Shown here in pieces: positions 1 to 8,888 of a stretch of 37,251 bases of DNA; the first letter of the stretch is position 1; the number at the start of each line of letters is the position of its first letter. A program made the position numbers and the translations under genes. A model generated the notes under the pieces. It ran no database searches, had not been told where the DNA came from, and saw nothing but the letters and a program-made list of their open reading frames with translations. This DNA comes from Bruticola sp004554425 (GTDB lineage Bacteria > Vulcanimicrobiota > Xenobia > Xenobiales > Xenobiaceae): positions 1-37,251 of the forward strand of contig CATXCY010000029.1 of assembly GCA_958366945.1 (NCBI GenBank), given 5' to 3'.

Positions 1-1
1 C

Positions 2-61
2 GATAAAGTTTTCTCCGGTGGGTATAACGAACGTTTTGAGGCGGCTATAAATTTCCACTAA
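2..61 (+). CDS. C-terminal end of an unknown gene (partial)
   Basis: Frame 2 is open from the window edge and gives a short tail ending in ...FEAAINFH before a TAA at 59-61. The other two forward frames contain stops. The tail alternates polar and hydrophobic residues in the way of a last beta-strand of an outer-membrane barrel, but 19 residues cannot identify a family. The rest of the gene lies outside the window, and chance reading-through is possible. Confidence 0.3.
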   Translation, partial: DKVFSGGYNERFEAAINFH

Positions 62-427
62 TTTTATGCGCCAAGCATTATGTATGCTGCGCAACATAGG
101 CACACTCGTAGTTTTTTTAACCAGCAGGCGGAAGCAGTGGCGAATGGAAGGCGAAGAATATTGGCCGCTAGGCCAGTTCGAGCCTGAAAGAGCCGCTGCT
201 GGAGCCAGCCAACATGAACGCTAGCCCGCAGCCTAAACTTATAGCGAAATTTTTTCGCCATATCGGTAGCGCAGGCCTCTGGCCATGAAATGGCCAGTCA
301 GCCGGAGCGTAGATATGGTAAAAAATTAAGCTAGCACTACATAGATAATGGGCGGGCGGAACATCAATCAGCGTCTCTAGACTGAAAAACTACGCAGCCC
401 AAAAAACTACAAGCCAACGAGCAACTT
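62..427. other. Gene-poor spacer with several hairpins
   Basis: No convincing gene is seen in these 366 bases. Three inverted repeats stand out: GCGC-ca-AGCAT/ATGCT-GCGC around 68-92, TGGCC/GGCCA at about 161-174, and CTGGCCAT/ATGGCCAG with a three-base loop at about 280-298. A T-run lies near 114-120. The structures could belong to a small RNA or to the 3' end of the partial gene at the left edge. I could not match them to tmRNA, RNase P, 6S or SRP RNA by eye. Confidence 0.4.
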
Positions 428-766
428 TTAATAGCCAGAAGTACCGTCTTGACTGACGTTAAGTACTGAATCTCGAACTCCATCAATAGTAATAATAGTT
501 ACCGAACGTTTTAAAAAGCCGCATTTATAGTGTAAATATACGAAAGGATAACGCTGCCTTTCGGTAGGGCCTTGCTCAGTAGTAACTATTTGGTAAGGTT
601 CACCGTACTTGGCAATAACCTCAGCTTTGGATGTGCCTATTTTAGGCGTCGGTGACGGAGTATAACCGAATGCAAAAAATAAAGCGCACATCAGTAGCCC
701 TAGAGCCATACCGCGAAAGATTTCGGCCACATGGTCTGTGTAAAAACCTTTGATAACTTTTATCAT
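428..766 (-). CDS. Small membrane-anchored protein with BamE/SmpA-like segment
   Basis: The 112-residue product starts MIKVIKGF and has one hydrophobic segment at about residues 18-34 (GMALGLLMCALFFAFGY). A short globular part follows, with the pattern IGTSKAEVIAKYGEP, which resembles the helix-turn-strand opening of BamE/SmpA-like lipoprotein domains. No lipobox is seen, so the protein is probably held by its N-terminal helix with the domain outside the cytoplasm. An in-frame GTG at 793 would add nine residues. Neither start has a clear ribosome binding site. The family match rests on one short motif, so the role is unassigned. The gene lies downstream of the GGDEF-like gene but is separated from it by a strong hairpin terminator. 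Confidence 0.6.
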   Translation of the reverse strand: MIKVIKGFYTDHVAEIFRGMALGLLMCALFFAFGYTPSPTPKIGTSKAEVIAKYGEPYQIVTTEQGPTERQRYPFVYLHYKCGFLKRSVTIITIDGVRDSVLNVSQDGTSGY

Positions 767-810
767 AAATATTAGTTTAAACGAATCAGTCACTGCTTGG
801 CAACAAAAAA

Positions 811-838
811 AAGAGAGTCGAAAAAATTCGACTCTCTT
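811..838 (-). terminator. Rho-independent terminator, possibly bidirectional
   Basis: AAGAGAGTCGA at 811-821 pairs with TCGACTCTCTT at 828-838 around a six-base A/T loop. A-rich sequence to the left (806-812) gives the U-run for the leftward transcript of the GGDEF-like gene, and T-rich sequence to the right gives one for the other direction. Confidence 0.85.
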
Positions 839-863
839 TTTGGTTAGCTAAAAGTTATACTAC

Positions 864-2729
864 CTAACCCCAGAGGCAAACTTGGTTGCCGCCAGCTTGT
901 TGGGCTTGTTGCATAGCAGCCGAAGCGCGCATAGTAAGCTGCTCGGCATTGGCAGCATCGTGGGGACTACCAGCAGCGCCGACAGAAATGCTTACTCTAA
1001 TGCGGCGGCCACCTACCACAAAGGCGTGATTGGCAATGGCGTCACGTACACGCTCACCTACTTCAGAACATTTTACACGGTCGGCGTGGTCGACAAGTAA
1101 AGCAAAAGTATCGCCTTCCAAACGACCCAAAACGTCGATTTCACGAGTAATTTTACGTACTACGCCTACAACTTCGCGCAAGACGTTATCAGCTACATCT
1201 TGGCCTAAGTTGGCGACTATTTGGTTAAAGCCATCTAAGCTAAAGAGCAACAAAGATACGGAATACATATAACGATTGCCGCGCTTAAGCTCTTCACGCA
1301 TACGCTCTTCTAAGAAAAGCGTATTGTAGCAATTGGTCAAAGGATCGCGTAAACCGTTGTTGACGGCTCTTTGATACAAAATAGAATTGCCCAAAGCTAC
1401 ACTGGCCATCTCGCAGAAGTCGATTAAAAGATCGAGTTCATCTTCAGTGAAAGCATGATCGGCAGCTCGGCCTAAATAAACAACACCGATAGTTTGAGCA
1501 GGTACAGCCAAAGGAGCCACCAAAGCGCTGCGCTCTTTATCTACTACAGTAGAAAGAACTGTGCCATTAATATCGACACTGCCATCGTCAATTTTGAAAG
1601 GAGTGAGAGTGCTGACAGCATATCCGGGAGCACCTTCACCAATTTGTAAACTGTAATTACGGAAAGTATCGGTAAACGGACTAGCGGCTACCTCAGCGAA
1701 AAGTTTCTTTTGGCCTTCAACTTCGTCAAGCATGAAAATAACGCAACTTTGACAAGGAAGGAAGGTTTGCAATTGCTCAGTTAAAGCCAAAAGCGTATCA
1801 GAAAGAGCCAAACTGCCGGAAAGTTTGCGGGAAACTTCCACCAAACGCACCTGACGCTCTAAACGCTGTTGCATAATGGCCAACTGACGCTGAATTTGCA
1901 ATTTTTCACGACGAGCAGCCTGAGAGACTTTCTGTCCTTGCTCTTCAGCAGCTTTTTCAGTATCTTGCAAAGCCAAACGAGCTTCTTGCAAACGCTTGAG
2001 ACTGATATCCAGCTCTTCTTTTAAGCCGGCATTGTCACGGTTGAGCATACGCAACTTATTTTCGCGCTCACTCAACTCGGAAGTCATTTGATCGTTTTGA
2101 ATACGAGCTGCTTGAATTTCCTGGAAGAGACAGTCTTTTTCACGTTGCAAACCACTTTCACTCTTGCAACGCTCTACGTTTTCTTGGGCAGCGACCCAAC
2201 AAATCCAGATCAGCATATAGCTGCAACCCATTTGAGCGAAGCTAAGCTTGAAGAAAGTCGCGAAAGTTTCGTCGTGCATCGATTCCAAACGGGAAACGAA
2301 AGCAAAAGCAGCTATCAAAATATAAATGATAGTGCCGAAAACTGAGCCAGCTACCAAAACAGAAGTTTTGCCCCAGATGTAATAGAGCATCAAAATAGGC
2401 AAAGCAAAACTCAAAATCAAATAGCTAGGGCCATAGAAATAAGTTAAGCCTAAGCCCAGCACTATATCGAATACGGTTAGTATGATAGGCGCTCCGCCTT
2501 GATTGTCTTTCCAAACACAGGTGAAAACAGCCGCAGCAATATTGTAGACAATTACCGCAAAAGTAATAATGATGGGTAAATCATCAAAATCATACGGAAA
2601 AGGAGTACATAGTGACTCCTTACTGTTTCCGCCAGTCAAGATCAGAGCTAAAATAACACCTACAACCCTGATCGCGACCATAAATATCTTCAAGCGAACT
2701 GACGCCTGATAAGTCTGGTCGGAATCCAT
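864..2729 (-). CDS. Membrane/coiled-coil/GAF protein with degenerate GGDEF domain
   Basis: This 621-residue protein has about six membrane segments in residues 15-180, a long coiled coil at about 185-300, a GAF sensor domain at about 310-455 and a GGDEF domain at about 463-621. The signature motif reads EGDTF (residues 538-542) instead of GGDEF, so the metal-binding glutamate is a threonine. The usual FKxxND and GHxxGD substrate motifs are also changed (FNQIVA, GQDVAD). The upstream RxxD inhibitory-site motif is intact (REID, residues 529-532) and correctly spaced. From family knowledge, such a domain is unlikely to make c-di-GMP but may bind it as a sensor. The GAF domain would sense a second input. 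The start is supported by GAGG about 11 bases upstream. The gene is monocistronic, running away from mfd. Confidence 0.9.
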   Translation of the reverse strand: MDSDQTYQASVRLKIFMVAIRVVGVILALILTGGNSKESLCTPFPYDFDDLPIIITFAVIVYNIAAAVFTCVWKDNQGGAPIILTVFDIVLGLGLTYFYGPSYLILSFALPILMLYYIWGKTSVLVAGSVFGTIIYILIAAFAFVSRLESMHDETFATFFKLSFAQMGCSYMLIWICWVAAQENVERCKSESGLQREKDCLFQEIQAARIQNDQMTSELSERENKLRMLNRDNAGLKEELDISLKRLQEARLALQDTEKAAEEQGQKVSQAARREKLQIQRQLAIMQQRLERQVRLVEVSRKLSGSLALSDTLLALTEQLQTFLPCQSCVIFMLDEVEGQKKLFAEVAASPFTDTFRNYSLQIGEGAPGYAVSTLTPFKIDDGSVDINGTVLSTVVDKERSALVAPLAVPAQTIGVVYLGRAADHAFTEDELDLLIDFCEMASVALGNSILYQRAVNNGLRDPLTNCYNTLFLEERMREELKRGNRYMYSVSLLLFSLDGFNQIVANLGQDVADNVLREVVGVVRKITREIDVLGRLEGDTFALLVDHADRVKCSEVGERVRDAIANHAFVVGGRRIRVSISVGAAGSPHDAANAEQLTMRASAAMQQAQQAGGNQVCLWG

Positions 2730-2972
2730 AAGTCATCCCTCAAACAAAAATAATAACGTTTAGCAAAATTTAAAGCTAAGTGAAGTACTCCACCAAGCCA
2801 CAACTAAAGCGGTTTCGGCTATTCTCCTTCTGCCTCTTGTTATCCTGGCAAAAAAGCTTGGCCATTTTTTAGCAAAAATGACTCCTAAATTGCTTTGCGG
2901 TTGCCAATTAAACTGCTAAACTGCACAGAGTTTATTTTTTATAGTAGTTTTGGCAACTAAAATAGTAAAATC

Positions 2973-5900
2973 ATGAGTAATAGTAGATCTTCTTCATTTA
3001 AAAACATTATTAGCGCCGAGTTGGATAAATCGGACGAAGCCCAGCTCGACAACCACAATAGCAGCGAACCTATCAGCCATGAAACTGACAAAAAATATGA
3101 TAAAATTCAGCAACAAAAGCTGGCCCATCGCAATTGTCTCAATGCCAATATTTACTTGAGCGAATTGTGGCGTCGTACTCCCCAAAACAGTGCGCTCTTA
3201 AAATCATTGCAAACCGCTTCAGCTACGGTATGTAGTGGCTTGACAGCTTCAGCTCGCCCTCTTTTTATCCAAGCTTGTCACAGCGGCTTAAACTTAAAGC
3301 CTATTATTTTATGGATTACTCCTACTTCAGATAGTGCCGAGCGTCTCTTTCAAGATTGTCACACTTTCTTTGAGGAAGATCAGCTCTGGCTTTTTCCAGA
3401 AAAAGAATCAGTAAAAATGTTGGGAGATGAAGCCGACACAGCCGATCCAGCTCGTCTAGCCGTTTTACAAATGCTAGATAGATACCAAGAGCAAGACGAT
3501 CAAAAACAAAAGCTTATAATCGCTCCTTTACGCGCCGTTATGCAACCTACTGTCAGGGCTGAGAAATTAGAGAAAAGCAAATTAACCCTAAAAGTTGGTG
3601 AAAATATTGACATCGAGTTATTGCTAGAAATATTAAATAGTGAAGGTTACAGCCGCGTTCCTATGGTTGAAGGACGAGGACAATATGCCGTGCGCGGCGG
3701 CCTTATAGATGTTTATCCTATTACAGGTCAACCGGCCCGCTTGGAGTTATTTGGCGAAGAAATAGAAACTATCCGAGCTTTTAATATAGATACACAACGT
3801 TCCAGCGGCGATCTTAAAGAAGTAGTCTTGTTGCCTGCCGTTGGCGACTCTCAAGATGAATCTTGGCTGACAGATTATTTGCAGAAAAAAGCTCCCCATG
3901 CTTTAGTTGTTTTGGAAGAGCCTGTACAATTGCGCCTTACCGCCAAAGAGTGGAACCAAGAGTGGGAAGCTCAAGCTTCCAGCGGCGCTTCTATAGGTTT
4001 TATTGAAGAAAGTGAAACGAACTATGTGTGGGAGCGGCTAGAAAATATGCTAGCTAAGTTCCGCAAAGCTTATACTTCGGCTTGGGCTTCCGATCTAGAC
4101 GTAAAGGGCCAATCTTTCAACAACCACAATTTCAATATCGATCCTTCCCATTGTTTTGAAGCAGGCTTTGAACTGGCAGTGCCTTTTACAAGTAAAGTAG
4201 ATGATCTTTTGACTGCTTTACCAACTTGGCAAAAAGCAAAACGTCGCACCGTATTGCTTACTTCACAATATATGCGCCTTAAAGAATTGCTGGAAGAACA
4301 CGATATAGCCGGTTTTACTACTAAGCCATGCCTTTTAAAACCAGGCCAAGTTTTGCTTTTGCAAGGTTACGCCAATGAAGGCTTCCGCGTACAACTTGAT
4401 GACGGCTGGCTAGAATTTTTAACTGACCGAGAAATTATGGGTCAGCGTTTGCGCCGTCGCCTCAATAAACCGGCAGATAAAAGCGGCAGTGCCTTGCGTT
4501 TAGATGAAATAGCTCCTGGCGATTTGGTAGTGCACTTACAACACGGTATCGCTCGCTATATAGGCATACAGACTATTTCACTTAACAATGTCGAGCACGA
4601 TATGCTTAAGCTCGAATATGCTAAAGGAGATTGCGTTTTTGTGCCCGTCGATCAACTCGATTTGGTACAAAAATATGAAGGCATCGACGGCAAAGAGCCG
4701 ACTTTGTCAAAAATGAACGGCACTGACTGGCGCAAAACTAAAGCAAAAATAAGAGCTTATGCAGCTGAAGCTGCGCAAAAATTATTGCAAATTTATGCTC
4801 AAAGAGCAAAAGCACAAGGCTTTGCCTATCCTCAAGACACGCCTTGGCAACATGAAATGGAAGACGCTTTCCCCTATCAGGAGACGCCCGATCAGCTTAG
4901 AGCCATACGCGAAGTAAAAGCCGATCTAGAAAGTCCACGCCCTATGGATCGTCTTATTTGCGGAGACGTAGGTTATGGAAAAACTGAAGTAGCCTTGCGA
5001 GCCGCTTTCAAAGTCGTCAATCATGGAAAACAAGTGGCTGTTTTGGTACCGACTACGGTTTTAGCTCACCAACATTTTATGACTTTTACCGAGCGTTTAG
5101 CCCCTTATCCAATTCATATTGGCTTACTTTCTCGCTTTAAAACGGCTGCCGAGCAAAAGCAAATTGCCGAAGCTTTGGCTGAAGGTAAATGTGATATTGT
5201 AATAGGTACTCATCGCTTGCTTTCCCAGGATATTAAGTTCAAAAACTTAGGCTTACTTATTATTGATGAAGAGCAACGCTTTGGCGTTATGCATAAAACG
5301 AAGCTTTCCGAATTGAAAGCTGGTATAGACATTATGTCTATGAGTGCTACGCCCATCCCCCGCACTTTGCAAATGTCTTTCTACGGCATTAGGGAAATGT
5401 CTGTTATCGAAACTCCTCCAGAAAATCGTCTGCCTATCAAAACTTACCTTTTCGAGCACAACGCCGAACTGATAAAAGCAGCTATTGTGCGCGAATTAAG
5501 CCGTCACGGACAAGTATATTTCTTACACAATCGCGTGCAAAGCATTGCCAGAGTAGCTGCCGATTTGCAAAGGCTCGTGCCGCAAGCCCGCATTGCTGTG
5601 GGCCACGGTCAAATGGGCGAACAAAAGCTAGAAAAAGTAATGATGGAATTTTACGAAGGCCAATATGACGTGTTGGTATGCTCTACTATTATCGAGAGCG
5701 GCCTAGACGTACCTAACGTAAATACTATTATTATTGATAATGCCCACGCTTTGGGGCTGGCTCAGCTTTATCAATTGCGTGGCCGCGTAGGGCGCAGCGC
5801 CAAACAGGGATATTGCTACTTGCTCTATCCACCTAGTCGCAAGCTTACCGATCAGGCTAAAAAACGTTTGGAAACTATTCGTGACTTTACCCAATTGGGA

Positions 5901-6551
5901 GCAGGTTTCCAAGTAGCCAAACGAGATTTAGAAATTCGCGGCGCAGGCGATATTTTAGGTGCCGAACAATCCGGCCACGTAGCGGCTGTAGGCTTCAGCT
6001 TATATTGTCGTATGCTCAGCGACGCCGTAAAGGCGCTGCGCAATCATAAAGATCCCGAGCAAGAAGCGGCTAATAACGAACAAAATGTAGTTATAGATTT
6101 ACCCATTTCTACAGGTTTGCCTGATGATTATATTGGCGATCCGCAGCAAAAAGTCGTCCTTTACAAGCGTATAGCTTCAGTCGAAAGTAATGATAAGCTC
6201 CAAGACATACGTGAAGAATTGCGCGACCGTTATGGGAAATTGCCAGAGCTTACCGAGCATTTGCTCAGCTTAGTACGCATAAAATTAAAATGCCGCTCTA
6301 TGCTTATTCCTTCAATAAGAGTTAAAGGTGGCGTTATGTGGTTTGTGGCTCCTTTTATGCGCCAGCTTACTCCTCGCGAATTGGGCAAATTGTCCAATTT
6401 AGTAGGTTGGAAAGCCAGCCAAGATCAAATGGCTTTGCAATTAGATGGCATTTGCGGTCGCGCTGCTGGTAATTTAGATTATCCTAAGCCACAAGTTTTA
6501 ATAACTAAAATTGAACAAGTGCTCGCCTATTTGGAAGCTCTGTCTAAATAG
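2973..6551 (+). CDS. mfd: Transcription-repair coupling factor Mfd
   Basis: Mfd removes RNA polymerase stalled at DNA damage and recruits UvrA for nucleotide excision repair. The 1192-residue product has the expected order: a UvrB-like N-terminal region (about 55-450), an RNA-polymerase-interacting CarD-like domain (about 515-620, GDLVVHLQHGIARYIG), and a superfamily 2 translocase with Walker A GDVGYGKTEVALRA (about 666), the DEEQ box IIDEEQRFGVMH (about 765) and SATPIPRTLQM. The translocation-in-repair part QLRGRVGR and a C-terminal TRCF domain complete it. About 65 extra N-terminal residues are low in complexity and polar. The gene stands alone, divergent from the GGDEF-like gene, and ends in a strong shared terminator. 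Length is close to the family norm of about 1150. Confidence 0.98.
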   Translation: MSNSRSSSFKNIISAELDKSDEAQLDNHNSSEPISHETDKKYDKIQQQKLAHRNCLNANIYLSELWRRTPQNSALLKSLQTASATVCSGLTASARPLFIQACHSGLNLKPIILWITPTSDSAERLFQDCHTFFEEDQLWLFPEKESVKMLGDEADTADPARLAVLQMLDRYQEQDDQKQKLIIAPLRAVMQPTVRAEKLEKSKLTLKVGENIDIELLLEILNSEGYSRVPMVEGRGQYAVRGGLIDVYPITGQPARLELFGEEIETIRAFNIDTQRSSGDLKEVVLLPAVGDSQDESWLTDYLQKKAPHALVVLEEPVQLRLTAKEWNQEWEAQASSGASIGFIEESETNYVWERLENMLAKFRKAYTSAWASDLDVKGQSFNNHNFNIDPSHCFEAGFELAVPFTSKVDDLLTALPTWQKAKRRTVLLTSQYMRLKELLEEHDIAGFTTKPCLLKPGQVLLLQGYANEGFRVQLDDGWLEFLTDREIMGQRLRRRLNKPADKSGSALRLDEIAPGDLVVHLQHGIARYIGIQTISLNNVEHDMLKLEYAKGDCVFVPVDQLDLVQKYEGIDGKEPTLSKMNGTDWRKTKAKIRAYAAEAAQKLLQIYAQRAKAQGFAYPQDTPWQHEMEDAFPYQETPDQLRAIREVKADLESPRPMDRLICGDVGYGKTEVALRAAFKVVNHGKQVAVLVPTTVLAHQHFMTFTERLAPYPIHIGLLSRFKTAAEQKQIAEALAEGKCDIVIGTHRLLSQDIKFKNLGLLIIDEEQRFGVMHKTKLSELKAGIDIMSMSATPIPRTLQMSFYGIREMSVIETPPENRLPIKTYLFEHNAELIKAAIVRELSRHGQVYFLHNRVQSIARVAADLQRLVPQARIAVGHGQMGEQKLEKVMMEFYEGQYDVLVCSTIIESGLDVPNVNTIIIDNAHALGLAQLYQLRGRVGRSAKQGYCYLLYPPSRKLTDQAKKRLETIRDFTQLGAGFQVAKRDLEIRGAGDILGAEQSGHVAAVGFSLYCRMLSDAVKALRNHKDPEQEAANNEQNVVIDLPISTGLPDDYIGDPQQKVVLYKRIASVESNDKLQDIREELRDRYGKLPELTEHLLSLVRIKLKCRSMLIPSIRVKGGVMWFVAPFMRQLTPRELGKLSNLVGWKASQDQMALQLDGICGRAAGNLDYPKPQVLITKIEQVLAYLEALSK

Positions 6552-6556
6552 AGGAA

Positions 6557-6594
6557 AGTCCGCCCAATTTTCCTTATCGGAAAAAGGGCGGACT
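6557..6594. terminator. Bidirectional terminator between mfd and a phosphoesterase gene
   Basis: AGTCCGCCC at 6557-6565 pairs with GGGCGGACT at 6586-6594, with partly pairing TTTTCC/GGAAAA inside the loop. It is followed by CTTTTCT on the plus strand and flanked by purine-rich sequence on the left. It sits between convergent genes. Confidence 0.85.
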
Positions 6595-6645
6595 CTTTTC
6601 TAGGCAACCAACTATGTTGAATTGCCACAATATTTGTTATCTAAA

Positions 6646-7863
6646 TTAAGCAGCTTCAGCCTCTTCTTCAGTTTCGTCAGAATCATCTACAGCTGGATCG
6701 CAACCTTCCAAGCCAGTATTGACGAATACTTCTTCAACTAATTCCTGACGTAACTTCTGATCGGAAATAAGTTTAGACCAATTGTCTTCACAAGAATAGA
6801 AATCGCGCAAATAATATTTATAAGCTTCATCATCTTCAGCAATTTGACGACGGAAATCAAGCCAAGTTTTAGGCAAAGTAGGCCCTTCTACCACTTCTGT
6901 ACGACAGCCCTTTTCAGGATCTATATATTTTAAGTCCCAGCTCAAATTTTCGGCTAAACCGGTTTGTTTATTAAATTCCCAAGTAGTACGGCGATAATTG
7001 GCGTAATACCCATACTTTTGGGCAATAGATCCGACAATGACTATAGGCACTGTCTCAATATCACTTACACAAAGAGTATGTAACTCGTTGCGATGAGTGT
7101 GACCGGAAGTAACTATCACATGGCAACCTATATTAGAAACAATTTTATGGAAAGTTTTTAACGAATTATCGTCCCACATAGATTTGTGATTGTAGGCATC
7201 AGTACAAGGAGGAACATGGCAAACAATAACAGCTGTATTGTTATCTGGTACTGCAGATAAAGCAGCTTCTAACCAACTTAAAGTACGCTCGCGCTGGCTT
7301 TTAAGTTCATCAGGCGGACAAGAATTTATAGGAGAAAAAATTAAAGAATTAATGGTAATCCAAGTAATACCGCCCATACGTTCAGGATAGACACCGTTGC
7401 CCAATTCATCTAGATAATATTGATCGCCCATGGCTTTGCGCCATAAATCCATAGTGGGACGCATATTTTCCGGATCGGTGTTGTAATTTATATAAAAATC
7501 ATTATTGCCATAAGTTACCAATACGGGTTTGCCTTCTTTAACTAAAGGCTCCAAATAAGAAGAGCAAAAATCAGCTACTCGATTATTAAATTGCAAATTA
7601 TCCAATTTTTTATTATCAACCAAGTCGCCACTTAAAATGTAAAAAGAAGCTAAATCGTCGCTACGTCCAGCTGCAAAAGCCTCATCCCAAACGGAGCGCG
7701 GCGTGTGACTATCGCCCAAATGGATGTCCGACCAGTGAATAAAAGATACACTTTGAGTTTCAGAAGATGCCTTGGTGCCAATTGGCTTAGCATAAGCATT
7801 CGAAACAGAGAGTAAAAGCAAAATAGTTAGCAACAAACTTAGTATTTTTTTGCTCGAACGCAT
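6646..7863 (-). CDS. Secreted calcineurin-like phosphoesterase (acid sphingomyelinase-like)
   Basis: The 405-residue protein starts MRSSKKILSLLLTILLLLSV and has a signal peptide ending near AYA-KP. Metallophosphoesterase motifs appear in order: SDIHLGD, LSGDLVDN, YGNND, VCHVPP and TSGHTHRNE. The overall pattern recalls the acid sphingomyelinase-like branch, so an extracytoplasmic phosphodiester or phosphomonoester substrate is likely, though it cannot be named. The third motif reads GNND where most members have GNH(D/E), so the usual histidine is Asn121. The acidic C-terminus is rich in Glu and Asp. The ATG at 7861-7863 is preferred over an upstream extension because the signal peptide begins there and AAAGG lies upstream. 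It diverges from the next phosphoesterase. Confidence 0.9.
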   Translation of the reverse strand: MRSSKKILSLLLTILLLLSVSNAYAKPIGTKASSETQSVSFIHWSDIHLGDSHTPRSVWDEAFAAGRSDDLASFYILSGDLVDNKKLDNLQFNNRVADFCSSYLEPLVKEGKPVLVTYGNNDFYINYNTDPENMRPTMDLWRKAMGDQYYLDELGNGVYPERMGGITWITINSLIFSPINSCPPDELKSQRERTLSWLEAALSAVPDNNTAVIVCHVPPCTDAYNHKSMWDDNSLKTFHKIVSNIGCHVIVTSGHTHRNELHTLCVSDIETVPIVIVGSIAQKYGYYANYRRTTWEFNKQTGLAENLSWDLKYIDPEKGCRTEVVEGPTLPKTWLDFRRQIAEDDEAYKYYLRDFYSCEDNWSKLISDQKLRQELVEEVFVNTGLEGCDPAVDDSDETEEEAEAA

Positions 7864-7962
7864 ATTGATTGTTGGCCTTTCATATATTTTTAGATCAAAC
7901 GTTTTGGCAAGCTTGAGGGGACAACCTCTGTTATAACAAAAAAATAAAGTTTTCTGCCTATC

Positions 7963-7991
7963 TTGCGCAAAAAAATAAGTCTTTGTATAAT
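7963..7991 (+). promoter_or_regulatory. Sigma-70-type promoter close to a start codon
   Basis: TTGCGC at 7963-7968 and a perfect TATAAT at 7986-7991 are separated by 17 bases. Transcription would begin near 7998, only a few bases before the TTG at 8001, so the message may be leaderless. Confidence 0.65.
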
Positions 7992-8000
7992 TGCGGTGTT

Positions 8001-8714
8001 TTGAATATTTACGCATTAAGTGATTTACATTTATCTTTCGGCAATGATAAAGCCATGGACATTTTTGGCGAAAAGTGGCGCTGTCATTGGCAAAAGATTG
8101 CTGACAATTGGAACGCATTAGTTAAGCCTGACGATATTGTTTTAGTAGCAGGCGATATTTCTTGGGCTATGCGCCCACCGGAAGCTCAACAAGATTTGCA
8201 TTGGCTTACCGCTCTTAGCGGCAAAAAAGTGCTCATTAGGGGCAACCACGATTATTGGTGGCAGAGTATTAGCCGTTTGCGCGATACTTACCCTGAGCTT
8301 ATTTTCGTCCAAAACGACTCTGTTAATATTGACGGAGTGAGTATTTGCGGCTCAAGAGGCTGGGCTTTGCCTACTTCTCCAGAGTACGACGCTCAAGACG
8401 AAAAGATCTTTCAACGCGAGTTGGCCAGACTAGAGCTAGGCTTAAAAAGCTTAGATCCGCAAGCTAGTTTGCGCTTAGCTATGATGCACTATCCTCCGCA
8501 AGCTGGAGCTATGCAAGAGAGTAAATTTAGCGCTTTACTTGAGAAATACAAAGTAGACGCTTGCGTCTTTGGCCACATTCATAACTACACCAAGCCAGGT
8601 TTAAGCTACAGCCAAAATGGAGTAAATTATTACTTAACTTCGGCTGACTATTTAGATTTTAAGCCCGCCCTCATTTGGAATGGTAGCCAGCTAACTCCAC
8701 CTGAGCTTTTCTAA
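8001..8714 (+). CDS. Cytoplasmic calcineurin-like metallophosphoesterase
   Basis: The 237-residue protein, read from TTG at 8001, begins MNIYALSDLHLSFGNDKAMD. It carries the phosphoesterase motifs DLH, AGDISW, RGNHDYWW, MMHYPP and FGHIHNY in the normal order with intact GNHD and GHIH residues. It has no signal peptide. This family is common as a stand-alone predicted phosphohydrolase, and its natural substrate is not known to me. The TTG at 7983 would add six residues, but it overlaps the -10 box of a good promoter, so the later TTG is chosen. A strong terminator follows the gene. Confidence 0.88.
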   Translation: MNIYALSDLHLSFGNDKAMDIFGEKWRCHWQKIADNWNALVKPDDIVLVAGDISWAMRPPEAQQDLHWLTALSGKKVLIRGNHDYWWQSISRLRDTYPELIFVQNDSVNIDGVSICGSRGWALPTSPEYDAQDEKIFQRELARLELGLKSLDPQASLRLAMMHYPPQAGAMQESKFSALLEKYKVDACVFGHIHNYTKPGLSYSQNGVNYYLTSADYLDFKPALIWNGSQLTPPELF

Positions 8715-8744
8715 AAAAATTTAGTTCACATTATTTCGGAACAA

Positions 8745-8789
8745 CCCGGCCTACTTATTATCTAAGCCAAGTAGCGCCGGGATTTTTTT
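8745..8789 (+). terminator. Rho-independent terminator
   Basis: CCCGGCCTACTT at 8745-8756 pairs with AAGTAG-c-GCCGGG at 8769-8781 with one bulged base. A run of seven T at 8783-8789 follows. Confidence 0.92.
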
Positions 8790-8888
8790 GTCTAGAAAAG
8801 ATCGAGGTAACAGCAAAGGAAAGCTGTAGTTGTCAAGAAAGATCCACTCGGTTTTATCTATTGTTTCTTCAAGGGGGTTTTTAACTTT

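Noticed and set aside
64..261. 65-residue reading frame on the minus strand
   Set aside because: It is low in typical coding features, has no ribosome binding site and overlaps hairpin-forming sequence. It looks like a chance frame.
7864..8118. N-terminal extension of the secreted phosphoesterase
   Set aside because: The extension precedes a clear signal peptide and overlaps the promoter and start of the divergent gene.
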